DNA of 64,000 nucleotides from NCBI GenBank assembly GCA_045837725.1, contig JBEWZL010000266.1, positions 434,001 to 498,000 of the forward strand. Direction: 5' to 3'. The stretch comes from Vermamoeba vermiformis. Its lineage: Eukaryota > Tubulinea > Echinamoebida. Under the pieces are notes generated by a model. It searched no databases. It was given only the letters and a program-made list of their open reading frames with translations, and was not told the origin of the DNA. Made by a program: the position numbers and the translations under genes. Positions 42,123 through 53,911 of this stretch are shown here, one piece after another. Position 1 is the first letter of the stretch. Each line of letters begins with the position of its first letter.

Positions 42123-44495
42123 TTAAAAATGCATGAAAATCGCACCACCTAATACAGAAACGCTTAAGGAAAGAACGCTTGTCACACTAGCTACACCGTT
42201 ATTCATCGAGCTTCTTGGACTCGTCAAAGGACTGCTTGGGTCTTGTCCAGCTCCATCGGTGATCGCAGGCACTGCAAGTTGATTTCCGCAATTGCAGGCA
42301 TCACTTGGTCTTGGAACATTAGCACCTGTGTCGACAGGAGTTCCATCGAACTTTGCAATGTAATATCCTCCTCCACCAGTGCCAGCTACGATAATTCCTT
42401 CATTTCCTGGTTTCGCGCGCAATGTGTTAATCGTTTTCATGCCTAATCCGTCGGCGGCGAGCGTCCACGTTGGAGCATCACTTAAGAGATTCTGTGTGGT
42501 CCAAGCACCTGTGGCATCGATCACATCATCAAAAGGGTCTTTGCGAGTACCAATAACTGCTTGATTAGGGTTCGCTGGGTTGATAGCAATGTCGCTGACG
42601 TATTCGATGTTGGGAGATCCGCCCCAGCCAACAACTCTCTTCCACGTCCAAGAAGATGAGGCACTATTGTAAGTAGCTCTCCACACTCCATCTTGTCCTT
42701 GGAAATATCCACGAGCAACGGCATAAAGTCGATCAGGCGTGGTCGGATCCATTTCTAGACGAGTGTCACCGTATTGCCAGTTCTTGGGACTGTTGGTCAT
42801 CAGACTGAAGTCGACGCCATTAGAAGTGTAGTAGATGCCTCTGCGGCCAGATAAGAAGAATTCTGTTGGATTGTTTGACCCACGTGAGACGAACCATAGC
42901 AGGCCAGATCCGGTGTTCGCGTCAACGGTATCGTTCAAGGGAATTCGTTGCCAAGAGCTGCCACCATTACTAGTAGTATATAGTCGTCCACTAGCAGTCA
43001 TCCAGACTTTGTTAGCATCAGTTGGGTGCACTAAAATGCCTTGAGGGTACATCCATGCGTTGTACTTGTCCAGATCCGACGGGTAACCTGCTTCACTCCA
43101 AGTCAATCCACCATCAATAGACTTCGCAACGCTGTTGCCATAAGTCCATCCAGGTTGCCCACGAGTCGCATACGCCGTTGTGCCATCAGTGGTAAATGTC
43201 ATGTCCGTGTACCCGCCAAAAGGAGGTAAACCGCTCTTCGCTGCACTTTTCCAGGTCTGGAAATTATCACTGCTGATCCATAATCCATCGTCCATAGCGA
43301 AAGTGAACGATCGGTCGGTATTCACAGGGTTCCACTTGAAGTTGATAGCGACATAGCCAGAATATCCACGTCCTCGCCAGAAATTTGACGATTGGTTAAA
43401 TGGTCGATAAGAACTGCTATCAATAATGGTTTTGCATCCATCTTCAGAGCGGAATATTGTCACCCATGTAGAGATCAGAACACGACTGTCATTCCTTGGG
43501 TCAATGGTGACTTGTCCTGCTTCAAAAGTGAAGTCGAATGCATTTGCAGGTCGGTAGATTTCGGTCCAATTGCCGCCGTTCACTGAACGGAACAGCCTTT
43601 GTTTGTCTTTGTTCATCGCGTAGACCGTGCTCGGATTGCTAGGTGAAACTGCTACATGACGCCAGTTGCCAGATAAAGGAAGCCCGTTGTTGAATGGAGC
43701 CCAACTGTCTCCGCCATTGCTCGTTTTATAGACCCCAGATCCACCAACGGTGACGTACGCAATGTTCGGATCCGTTGAATGAGCTGCAATGGACTCGATG
43801 AACATTGACGGTAAACCAGTGCTGCTAGACTGCCAAGTCCTACCACCATCTTTTGAACGATAGATGCCCTTGTTCAGCACCGAAGCGAGAATAGTCTGAG
43901 AAGTAGATCCGGCCAAGAATGTTGCCGATGCAATGTTGCCTGTCGCGTTGGCGGGTTGAGCAAGCATTGTCCAATTTGCACCACCATTCAGTGATTCGTA
44001 GACGAGACCTTGGTTGCGCAGAGAACTTTCACTTGATCTTCTGCGAGTCCCAAAGAACGACAAAAGTCGGTTAACATTGGTCGGATCAAACAACACAACC
44101 TGCGTAAACGCAGTGAAAGTGGCAAAATCACCATTAGAAGGCATGCCATTACGCATAGAGATCCAATTCTTGCCACCATCTGTTGAACGATAAGGGCCAT
44201 TACCGGTGCCAACCCATACTGTGTTCGGATCTGTCGGATGCCACGTGAACTCTTCAATCATGTAGTTCTGCAAGCCTATCATATTCTGGTCCCAAGTAGC
44301 ACCTCCGTCTAATGATCTTGCAATCCCGAGAATATCTCCGCCGGCTAAAACAACGTTCGAAGCGTGAGGACTGATGGACGCTGCAGTGACGGCACCACCG
44401 ACTCCTGGTTCATATAAAGGACGCCACTGAAGCTGAGCCACAACGATAGAAGCTTGAAATAGGCAAAGCACGAGAGCTGTCAGCAGTACACGCAT
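42123..44495 (-). CDS. Intronless secreted Asp-box (BNR) beta-propeller protein
   Basis: One uninterrupted frame of 790 aa. Residues 1-20 are a signal peptide (MRVLLTALVLCLFQASIVVA). At least eight Asp-box motifs follow: SLDGGATW, STDGGKNW, SLNGGANW, SKDGGRTW, SNGGDSW, SIDGGLTW, SNGGSSW. These build multi-blade propellers as in sortilin/VPS10, sialidases and GH74 xyloglucanases; spacing and motifs such as HPTDPNTVWVGTGNGPYRS look most like GH74 or its non-enzymatic kin. The end (SVTSVLSLSVSVLGGAIF) fits a GPI signal. A 2.4-kb coding exon with no intron is exceptional in this window. Substrate and activity cannot be read from sequence. Confidence 0.85.
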   Translation of the reverse strand: MRVLLTALVLCLFQASIVVAQLQWRPLYEPGVGGAVTAASISPHASNVVLAGGDILGIARSLDGGATWDQNMIGLQNYMIEEFTWHPTDPNTVWVGTGNGPYRSTDGGKNWISMRNGMPSNGDFATFTAFTQVVLFDPTNVNRLLSFFGTRRRSSESSLRNQGLVYESLNGGANWTMLAQPANATGNIASATFLAGSTSQTILASVLNKGIYRSKDGGRTWQSSSTGLPSMFIESIAAHSTDPNIAYVTVGGSGVYKTSNGGDSWAPFNNGLPLSGNWRHVAVSPSNPSTVYAMNKDKQRLFRSVNGGNWTEIYRPANAFDFTFEAGQVTIDPRNDSRVLISTWVTIFRSEDGCKTIIDSSSYRPFNQSSNFWRGRGYSGYVAINFKWNPVNTDRSFTFAMDDGLWISSDNFQTWKSAAKSGLPPFGGYTDMTFTTDGTTAYATRGQPGWTYGNSVAKSIDGGLTWSEAGYPSDLDKYNAWMYPQGILVHPTDANKVWMTASGRLYTTSNGGSSWQRIPLNDTVDANTGSGLLWFVSRGSNNPTEFFLSGRRGIYYTSNGVDFSLMTNSPKNWQYGDTRLEMDPTTPDRLYAVARGYFQGQDGVWRATYNSASSSWTWKRVVGWGGSPNIEYVSDIAINPANPNQAVIGTRKDPFDDVIDATGAWTTQNLLSDAPTWTLAADGLGMKTINTLRAKPGNEGIIVAGTGGGGYYIAKFDGTPVDTGANVPRPSDACNCGNQLAVPAITDGAGQDPSSPLTSPRSSMNNGVASVTSVLSLSVSVLGGAIFMHF

Positions 44496-44659
44496 TGCGA
44501 ATAGTCTGGTGGAAATTTTTGTTATACTCGGTTAACATTTATAGGGTTATTACCTGCGTCGTGTTCTTGCGATGAAATGTGAATGTAAGATTAATGTTAA
44601 AACAAAAACATCGAAATTAACAAACAAGACACGAATGACAGGGGTTTAGCTTACCGATA

Positions 44660-44950
44660 AAAATACACAGAAAGGCCAACTATTGAGTGATAATTGCTTT
44701 GACGCGCTGATAGCAAAGGATGACGCTTTCTTCGCCTTGGCAAAACGAAGATTCTTTGCCTCTGCAGATCTGTTGGAACTAAGTCAAATTGATTGAGCCC
44801 GGGCATGTAGAAAGGTATAATACTTAAAAGATCGCGCACTATTTCCAATTGAGCGGCTGCGATGCATCCAGCTTTTTGCATATTTCGGAACTTGGGCGCT
44901 GAAGCTAACCGTTCCGCCAGACTAGTGGCGCAACAAAATCAGTGCTAAAT
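44660..44950. repeat. Duplicated upstream block, partner of 37850-38075
   Basis: This block lies just upstream of the Asp-box gene. It matches the segment upstream of the type-I membrane protein gene at 35.9-37.4 kb, with about 80-90% identity by eye and small indels (an extra CAGATCTGTTGGAA here). Both copies precede minus-strand genes for secreted proteins, so it may include promoter elements. Confidence 0.7.
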
Positions 44951-45061
44951 TAATCGTTAGAGGCACTCTATTGGCGCAATTTGATATGGCCGTAATCCGA
45001 GCACGTGCTTCTAAAACTCCTGCCAAATAAATCTGAAATTTCTCGAAAGACCAAATCTTAC

Positions 45062-45132
45062 CAGGGTGACATGATTCGAACGCGCACCACTGGGCATAGA
45101 ATCCACCGCTCTACCGTTGGAGCTACGCCCCC
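45062..45132 (-). pseudogene. tRNA-Trp-derived copy with CTA anticodon
   Basis: It aligns with the tRNA-Trp gene at 11356-11428, including about 45 bp of identical 5' flank. The loop reads TTCTATG, so the anticodon is CTA instead of CCA. The acceptor and T stems carry mismatches and the 3' T run is absent, so I read it as a decayed duplicate. Confidence 0.75.
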
Positions 45133-45212
45133 TCACTTGAAAGCGAGCAACCGAGAACAAACGAAGTCGTCAAAAAGAACGCGAGGAGCAGTAAGTCAGC
45201 TAGGCTGGTTTA

Positions 45213-46478
45213 TTAGTTTACCAAGTGCTCTAGCTCCGCGTTCTCAGACTTCTTTTTGTTGTGATACTTATAAGCAACAACTAACGATACGATTACTAGC
45301 AGGATAATAGCTGAGATGATAATCCATTCCGTTGTGTAGTTACGCGTATTAATTGGTGCTGCAACTGGCTCAGCTGCTGTTGGTGTTTGATACTCCGGAG
45401 TACCTTCAAATTTTGTCAATTTGTGGTCAATTAAAGTGAGTATCAATAACTTACTGTAGGTAATGTTAAGGATGACATCTCGCCACTCATATGGAGTACC
45501 GTATTGAGGAGTAATTTCAAAAAAATAAGTGGTATAACCGCCAGGAACGTCTAAATAATGTTATAACGTGTTGGTTTGTTACGCGGAGTTATTTGATGCT
45601 TACCAATTGAAGTTTTGACTTCCGTAGAGTTGCTTAATTGAACGATTTTGACTTCCGTAGAGTTGGTTAATTGAACGAATTCTGAGTTCTTAACCCCGCT
45701 AATAATAACCATACAATTGAAAGGCTGATAATTGAATTGGAAGAAGAATCTAAAGTCAGTCCCCTGATTGCTGTGTATTGGTGTAGTGTAGGCATATGTT
45801 TTAAAAGGAAGCGCAACTAGTTCAGGAGCACGAAATGGGATCGGATCTCCGCTGCGAAACCCAGACATGCCAACTGGTGACACGCTTTAACCTTGAAATA
45901 AAATAATGAAAAATCCTTACTATAGCCAAGGTAGCCAGTGACTGCTGAATTAGCAGTAGAAGTCGCCAACATTCGAATGTTCAGGATGGAGCCATCGGAG
46001 AAGTCGCGATCAGGTTGATACGGACCTTTAATTAATTAATTAAAATTAATCATTATGCCAAAAATAAAGTCCGATTAATATTATGAATGAGAAGTCGGAA
46101 TTAATTCTTCGTGAAAATTTGTAAATCCACCTACTTGCCGCTATGATTATTCCAGCTCCTCTAGCATACGGGACTTCAACGGGTTGTTGATATTTCTGCA
46201 ATTCCAAGATCGAATCAGCCACAGTTTTGATTTTCATACCAACTTACGCCGTTAACGCTAATGTAAAACTCTGCCTTTTGTATTTGGATGTGCGCAAAGT
46301 CACTTTCAGAGATTTCTACGTAGAAATACGGAATCGATCTTGGAGGTATTGGCAAGCTGAGAAAAGGATCACTGCGGATTGGATTTGCCCAATTGAGTGC
46401 TACTGTCCTATTTACAAAGGCACCAAAAGAAGGTGCAAAAAATAAGGCAACTAGTATTAATGGACAACGAAGAGGCAT
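45213..46478 (-). CDS. Type-I membrane glycoprotein, unknown family
   Basis: A spliced gene: first exon from 46478 (MPLRCPLILVALFFAPSFGA, a signal peptide), then exons near 46140-46235, 45920-46025, 45603-45870, 45455-45550 and 45213-45420. The ectodomain has patterns such as PYFYVEISESDFAH, EVPYARGAGIIIAAS, SDGSILNIRMLATS and DVPGGYTTYFFEITPQYG, with several N-x-T sites. A membrane segment (EWIIISAIILLVIVSLVVAY) precedes a basic KYHNKKKS tail ending ELEHLVN. Layout resembles the 35.9-37.4 kb gene (signal, ectodomain, one TM, short tail), but no clear homology. Exon ends are approximate. Confidence 0.65.
45612..45680. repeat. Tandem ~36-bp duplication inside an exon
   Basis: The element with GACTTCCGTAGAGTTG and TTAATTGAACGA occurs twice in a row. 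In protein it repeats VQL-[TS]-NSTEVK, so it stays in frame and doubles a putative glycosylation site. Confidence 0.85.
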
Positions 46479-46635
46479 TGTTCGTGGGCGTGTAAAAACG
46501 GAAGAAATAAGCTTAAACGGGCTTAAATGTTGACACGGGACCAAAATTGAGTCTCGATCTGGGTCCCGTATCAATATTAGCCTAAATACTATCCTTGCTA
46601 GAAGATCAGACGAATAATAATTCCTTTCTTTACTT

Positions 46636-49600
46636 CTAACTGAATAAGGGTTGATTCTCATTTTGTTGTTTTGTCAAGTGCAAAAACACTTGTTTGAGCG
46701 AGGTCTGCGAAATCGCCCAGTTCGATATTGACAATTCATGTTTGTTCTCTTCAACGAGGGCGAATAGAGCTGCTAAGTTATTGCCAACAGCACCAACATC
46801 GTACATTCTGAAGCCATCCATTGCCTCGAGCAACTTGCAGCCAGCAAAGTGTGACGTGACGAAGTTGTGCACTTCGACCTGTTTGTCTTGCGAGTAGGTC
46901 AATAGTAATCGATAGCCAGAGCCAAATTTGTGCTTGAGGTGTTGAGGACTGCCTATGCATCGAATCTGGCCTTTAACCATAATGGCTGAAGGAACATAAG
47001 TTAGTCCGGATCCTACATTTAACACAAACTCAATTAGAGAAAAACTTACCTATCCTGTCGCAAATAGCTTCAGCCTCATCCATACTATGAGTAGTTAACA
47101 ATACACAAGTATTGTTATTCTTGACGTAGCGGATCTCGTGCCACAATTGTCGGCGTGCCAACGGATCCATGCCGGAGCTCGGCTCATCCAACAAAATGAT
47201 TTTGCTGCCCCAAGCCATAGCAATAGCCAAACTCAATTTTCTTTTGTTGCCTCCGCTCAAAGTCTTGGTCAGCCTAACAAAAGAGGTGAGTCTACGAGGA
47301 CGTCGTCGAACATGGCAAGATCCGTACTTATTCTCATATTTGCTCAAACCTGTTCTGTGAAGCAGCGTGGTCACGTGATGCGAAACTTGTGCGGGTGTCA
47401 ATCCGGCTCTGAGATATGAGTTAATACATGAATAAATCCTCCGTTATTGTAACACGTACCTCAATTTGACGTAAAGTTCGAGTTGTTCACGGACGGTCAA
47501 AAAGCCCATCAATGCCTTGTTACTTTGCAAGCAACAGTTGAGTGCAATTTGTCGGTAGAGCTTCGACACTGAGATGTTGTGCGTGGACATGTTGTGCAAT
47601 AAAATGTCACCGTGGCTCGTTGACATTTGTGCGGTCAACATTGCGATGGTCGTTGTTTTGCCGGCACCGTTGGGTCCCAACAATCCAAAACAAAGATTGT
47701 TCTGCATGCCCATTGTGACGCCCTTGACAGCTGTCACGTCCTTGTTGTATACTTTGTAAATATTCAGTGCTTTAACCACGTCTTTAGGGTTATGTTGGTC
47801 ATTCCAAACACGATCTTTTTCTTGTCGCACGTCATCGTCCATATCTATGTCGTCACGTGGTGGCAACGAATCATCGTATAATGACTGCTTTCGGTGGTAA
47901 TTATGCTATAAATATGTCATTAGTACCTCTTTGTAAACATTAGAGAAATTGGTCCACGTACCAAACTGTCAACGATGACTAAGATAGCGAAGAAAAGCAA
48001 AGACTGGCCAAGGAAGAATAACAACGACCAACAGATGCCCAAGTTAGGATCCAAAAATGCAAAGTAGTTGCCTTGATTATAGACGCGTGCTTGATCTTTC
48101 AAAGTAGCCAGATGAACGAAGGCTGTGGCGACAGCTGAGGACGGCGTAAGATTGGCCAAGAGGTTGAAAGGTGCCGGCGCGAATAGCAAGCCAGCAGGCA
48201 ATACAGTCACCATATTAATCAAGCCCAACCATTCTGGCAAAAAGAATTAGAATGTTGTTGGATCCGACAAGTTCGGTACTCAAAATTAACTTACTTTGAA
48301 GAGTCTCGACCTTGTTAAACATATAAGTGCATATATATGCCCAAGAAGTATAAGATAATGTGAACCCGAGTGCTACTAGTGCAACGCTTGGGAGCAGATC
48401 GACCGTCAAACCACCCACTACACAGGCATTAGAATCAGAGTTACAGTACGCTAAAAATAGGTACTTACTTTGTACTATAAATCCAACAACACACGCCATG
48501 AATACTGAGATGAAAGTCAAGGTGCCATCAACAATCAAGTTGCTGATCCAGTAGATGAACGGAGGCGTTCCGGTAACATTGATCAACAAGCGAGTTTGGT
48601 GCAATCTTTCGGACAAAATCTAACACATAATATTATTAATCCGATTATCAAGGAAAGAAGTTTCTAAAATAGTTTTTCGATTGATTGGATCCGTACCTTT
48701 TTAGCCAATAAAACTCCGAGAGCGCACAATTCAATCGCAATCAAATATGCATTAGTGCTTTCTCTTATGATCACGAAAATGTTTCCAGAGGCTTGTGGGA
48801 ATGGGTTCGAATTGACCTTCAAGAAAGTCCTGGCAACCTCGGGACTCGCGTTAAGCGCCAAAATAGCGCTGTGGAACATGTTGATGAGTGCAGGCAACGA
48901 ACCATGACGAAGCTGATTATAGTAGAAGTTCATGTAATAGTAGTTCGATGTCGCGTTGATTCCATTGAAAGAAAGCGCGCCAAAACTAAATCGCGGATCT
49001 ATCGTGGCGCTGCTCGACGAGTTGAGTTGGTCGGTCAAATAGTTTTCAATATCATGGTACGTTTGGAATTCCAAGAATTTGATATCTTCAGGGTTCGAAG
49101 ACAAACTGTGCGTAGCATTAAGGAAAGTCCTAATATCAGGTCTGGTGCCATAGTAAAGTTGCGAAAATGGGAATGTGACCGGCAAGAACTCGACGAATGA
49201 AAACGATTCAGGAACTGCATCAGTCTTAGAGTTGATTTGATTATTATTGAGGTTCTGTTGGGTCTGAAAAATATTCATATTAGCCGAGCTGATGGACTTC
49301 AATAATAGACTTACAGTGAATATGAGATTCATGAGCAAGAGCGTCAATGTGGGCAATAGCAAGAACACGAGCAACATCTTCCACGATCTCAATTGGAAGA
49401 TAACTCTGGCCTTAACCAACGCATTCATTTTAGTCACGAAAGACGAGGCTTTTGCGTCTAACAAAAGGCATTAGTAATTGCTCAACAGGTATTATTTTGA
49501 CATGAGAATGTTACCTTCAGCAGCGTCTAATGCAGCAGCAGTACCAGCCACGTGGTCCACTTCATCTTCATCGACATTAATGCTATGTTCTCCGCGTCTT

Positions 49601-52544
49601 TGGCTCGGCTTTGGCTCGTCAGTATGTTCAGTCTCGTCAGCGGTGATCTTCAAAAACACGTCTTCGAGCGATGTCATTGAAATGCCGTAACTTTCAATGC
49701 CCAAATTGTGCACTGGCTCCTTTGTCTCTTGTTCGAGCGCTTTTAATAGATTCAATAGCAACGATGATTCGCTGTTCGGGAGCAAGATAGTCATATCACC
49801 ATCGTTTTCTTGAGCCAATGAGGCCGTAGGGTACAACTCTAAGAAAAAAGTTTAGTATTCGTGACGAGATTTTAGTCGATAGTTGTACCTTTGATAAATT
49901 TAGTGAAGTTGCTCATAGAAAAGAACTCAGCCTTGGCAATGTTCAAGTAGTATCCGATACCAAACCTTTGTTTCAAGAACAAAGGAGTACCATAGCACTT
50001 CAATTTGCCGTTTGCAATAATCGCAATTCGATCACCGAGGACATCAGCTTCTTCCATGAAATGCGTGGTCAAGATGATAGTTTTTCCTTCCTTAAACTTT
50101 TTCAAAGAATCCCACAAATGAGCACGTGATGTGGGATCGAGACCAGACGTCGGTTCATCAAGGAACACCACTAAAAGATTCATTTTAGACGCTGCCACTC
50201 CGAAAAATTTGCTCACGTACCTCGAACTGGACCAATGGTGGCAATGGCAAGACTAAGCCTACGCTTCATACCACCGCTGTACTCTTTGACTATAGTATCT
50301 TTCTTTTCGACCAAATCAACGTTCTCAAGGGCACGCATCACCACGTGATCAAGAACGTCATCGTCAACGCCACGAAGTTTAGCAAAGATTCTCAAATGTT
50401 GGTCGCCAGTAAGTTCGTCAAACAGCAAGTCTTTTTGTGGGCAATAACCCATAACCTTGCGCAACGTGTCAATGTTCTCGTTAATGTCGAGGCCATTGAT
50501 AAGAACTTCACCAGATGTCGCTGAAGTCATTCCTATATTTGGATTAGTCACTGTTGAAGTGGCAGTGACGCGTGTCACTTATTGACGTACCGGTTAAAAC
50601 TGAAATAGTCGTGCTTTTGCCCGCACCGTTGTGTCCCAAAAGAGCCATAATTTGATTGGTGCCAATATCCATGGACAAATTGTTAACGGCAACAACTTTC
50701 TCGTCTTGTTTTCCGGGATAGATTTTGTTCAATTTGCGTATCTGAATGCCAACTGGCTGAGAAGAGTTCAGTTGTTCGATGCCCTCACGAAGCTCGTAAT
50801 CGTTGTCGTTCTCGTTCAACAGAAGAGTTTCTTCTTCGGCTAGTTGTTTTGGCGTAGCTCTCCAGTAGCGGGGCAAAAAACAAAAATAGAATGGCTTTCT
50901 AATGCCTTGATCTTGAGGCAAAACGTTGCTCAAGTACCTGCGAAAAAAGTGTTAGATCCACGAGACGGTACAGAATAGCACATACCATACTAGGAAAGTA
51001 TAGATTATGGCGTCTATGAACAATACAGCAGCAAAGTTACCGGTGGTCATTTCTTCAGTCGAGAACCATACGGAAGCCCATGGACTATTGGTCGCTTCGT
51101 TCACGAACACCTTCATCAAAGCACAGTAGAAGCCCATTGGCGCAATAAAAGCCGTTCCTAATTGCACGCCAAAGCTTGCGTCGAGCAAGAAACTCGATAC
51201 CATGCCAAGGATTGTGAACCACAAGGTAGCGGTAATGGAGGCTAGTTGAGCTGAGGTCATGATAACTGGAACTAAAAACGAGAACATGATTGATGCCACA
51301 ACGTAACCAGCATTCAATAAAAAGAATGCAAAGAACGGTGTTTGAAGCTCTGAGCCCAAGACGAGATAAATCGAGCACGAGGACAGCACCAAAGGACCCA
51401 CGACAAATACTAACTGCATGCACAGCCAGCTGAGCCAATACGCTATTTCATTTAGGCCCGCTATCTTCATGAACTCTTTGAGCTTTGATTGCTTTTCCTT
51501 GACGATTTCTAGCGACAAAATGTCAGCAAAGTTACAGATCCACACGGGTAATTTTTGACCAACTTACGAACTAACGGGACCAAAAACGCGAGCATATATG
51601 AGTAGTTGATCATCTACATGGTAAAGTTAATATCTTTCCTGCTACATTACAGCAGAATTTTCTAATGAACTTTCGTTTTTCCCGAGTTCGGAACTTACTG
51701 AAGCGAAGCTGTTCGCCAATGATTTCGGAGGCTTATCTTGCTTCCAATACGGATATTTAGATACAGCATAATATGACGTCACATTATGCGAGGGCACTGT
51801 TGTCATGAGAATAGCGCGCTCGAGGAGAGATTGAAGGCCAACGAAACCAGAGGTCAAAAACATTTCATCCGAGTCTGTTGACCCGGGCAAATCATCCTCC
51901 GCGAGTCTAATAGTGTAATTAAAGCCCTCTTTTAGTTCTTCAAGCTCAATGCCTAAAAATAGCGAGAGTTAATGATCATAATCGAGAGATCTTGCCTCTT
52001 TGAACTTACCAGCCCAAACAGTATTATTAGCGTATCCTTGTAGCATCTCATCTTGCGATTGAACGTACTGGACTGGCAAGGGAGTCTTTTCATAACGGAC
52101 TAAGGACTTGAAGTTATTGATGATGGTGTCCGTTCTATTTGAACTTCCAAGAGGACGAGCAAGGACTGCTATAGTGCAAGAAGTCATATTATTTGCTGAT
52201 ATACAGTTGTCCAAGGCAGAAATAGTCGTAAAAATCTCTGAGGCGTAGGATTGGGTCGGGATCAGGGTACGCTTGACACTTCCGAGACCAGCTCGCATTG
52301 AAAAACCCGCTGCAGCTGCCTTTTATAAAACATGATTTTTAATAATTATTACGTAACAAAGTTGCCATTTTTATCAGTAAACAAGGTAAAATCAGCAGAT
52401 CCAATTACATAAATCAAAATAAATTTTAAATCTTACCATAAACAAAGGAAGTACGAGTATAATAATCATAGCACCCTTGTTGCGCTTTTGAAGCCACCAG
52501 TTCTTTTTGAACCCGATCTTTATTTGATCGGCGAGCTTTCCCAT
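46636..52544 (-). CDS. ABC transporter, subfamily A, full-size
   Basis: Many exons from ATG 52544 ([17 protein letters not shown]) to the stop at 46636. Half 1: a membrane helix, a large luminal loop, a TM cluster (48-51 kb pattern [20 protein letters not shown]), then NBD1 with Walker [14 protein letters not shown]-loop YCPQKD, signature YSGGMKRRL and Walker [13 protein letters not shown]. Half 2 repeats this: loop, TMs ([20 protein letters not shown]), NBD2 with [12 protein letters not shown], signature LSGGNKRKL, Walker [12 protein letters not shown] and H-loop [14 protein letters not shown] proteins move lipids across membranes. Both ATP sites look intact; the lengths of loops and NBDs match ABCA. 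Fragments of its 3' exons are duplicated at ~37.7 kb. Confidence 0.9.
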
Positions 52545-52713
52545 GGTCTAGTGTATTATCAGCGAATACCAACTCGATATATTTCCGAACATAACCAAAA
52601 GGCACTCGTAATTGTGGTTTACGAGTTCTGTCGACGTTTCTTGTTCACGCAAATTTGAAAACTAACAATCTTGCACAACTGAACGCAATAACCCACAAGC
52701 AGTAACTTCAACC

Positions 52714-53727
52714 ATGATAATAATTATTAATGGCCCACTTGGAATTGGTACGGTTTTTCACAATCATAATTGCTGAAGATAACAAAGTCTTTGTACCATC
52801 CATCCTTTTTTTTTCGCGCCTAATTAATTCCTGAATATTGTAGGCAAATCTACTATTTCGGAATCATTGTTAGCTCCATTATCCAAGCAAAATAAGAAGA
52901 TATGGCTATTGGACGTTGATCACCTCATGACTTGTTCTCCCGAGCTCGATGAGAATTTTGGGCCTGCACATTACGAATATTTGACCAAATTAGTTAGTCA
53001 TAATATCAATTTTCATCGCGAAAATGGCTTTGATTGTTTTATTATTAATTATGTCTTTACGGAACACCAACAATTATTCGATCTTATTCAGTACCTGCAC
53101 AAAAATTCAGCGGCAGCTGCTAATGGTGGCATATTTAGCTTTTGTTTATGGTCTCATCATTCTTCAATATTGCAAGTAAATGTGAACAAACGAGCTCTGT
53201 CGAATCTGGATTGGGAATTGAATAGATGCGTGGAACATCACCGTCAGATGGCGAAATTAATTCCTACAAAGAAATTAGGTGAGATTATATTAGTACATGA
53301 TGCCGCAGGAGTAGTTTTAAATCCAGAAACCATTTGCAAGGACATTCTTTCAAAAATAGATGCTATCGTCAATCCAAACACCAACTTAGAAAGGATTGAT
53401 GTTAGTCCTCGCTTTATCGACTGGATACTTGACGGATCCAAAAAAGCAACGACGAGGAAGTGGAAGAAGGAAAGAAAAACTTGGAAGACCGGAGATCTGC
53501 TGCTTGCCATCAATTCGGAAACCAAGAAACCATTTGCAGTACTCAGGCTAGAAAACATACAGACCTCTAAATTTGGAGAATTAACAGAAGATCTAGCGAA
53601 GACCGAACATTTCGAAAGTTTAGACGAGTTCAAACAAGTACTACGAGACATTTATCCAGATATTAATCAAACTGGCGATGCTACCTTAATGCACGTATTT
53701 TATTTTACTCTATTACACATCTTGTAA
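52714..53727 (+). CDS. P-loop NTPase fused to an ASCH domain
   Basis: Two exons, 52714-52747 and 52844-53727, give 918 nt, 305 aa. The splice joins MIIIINGPLGI to GKSTISESLL, which creates the Walker A GPLGIGKST. The P-loop domain resembles small nucleoside/nucleotide kinase-type enzymes (IWLLDVDHLM, FDCFIINYVF). From about residue 195 an ASCH domain follows: IDVSPRFIDWILDGSKKATT-R, KTGDLLLAI and FAVLRLENI. ASCH domains resemble PUA folds and are thought to bind RNA or modified nucleotides. I infer a nucleotide- or RNA-processing enzyme; the fusion itself is seen directly. Confidence 0.8.
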
Positions 53728-53911
53728 ATGATAAGGTGATTGAAAAGCGTATCCATTTTTAGTTCAAAATAAATAACTGGTTTATTGCCTCGGCAATTAT
53801 AGTATTAACAAAATTAAACAATTGTAATATGTACAATATTTACAACAACTACGATTGTGTTGCGAAGCTTAACCAAGCAAAATTCCAAAGGGGTCGTAGA
53901 AGTACATCCGC

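Noticed and set aside
45062-45132. Functional amber-suppressor tRNA
   Set aside because: The anticodon is CTA, but acceptor and T-stem mismatches and lack of a terminator make a decayed copy more likely.
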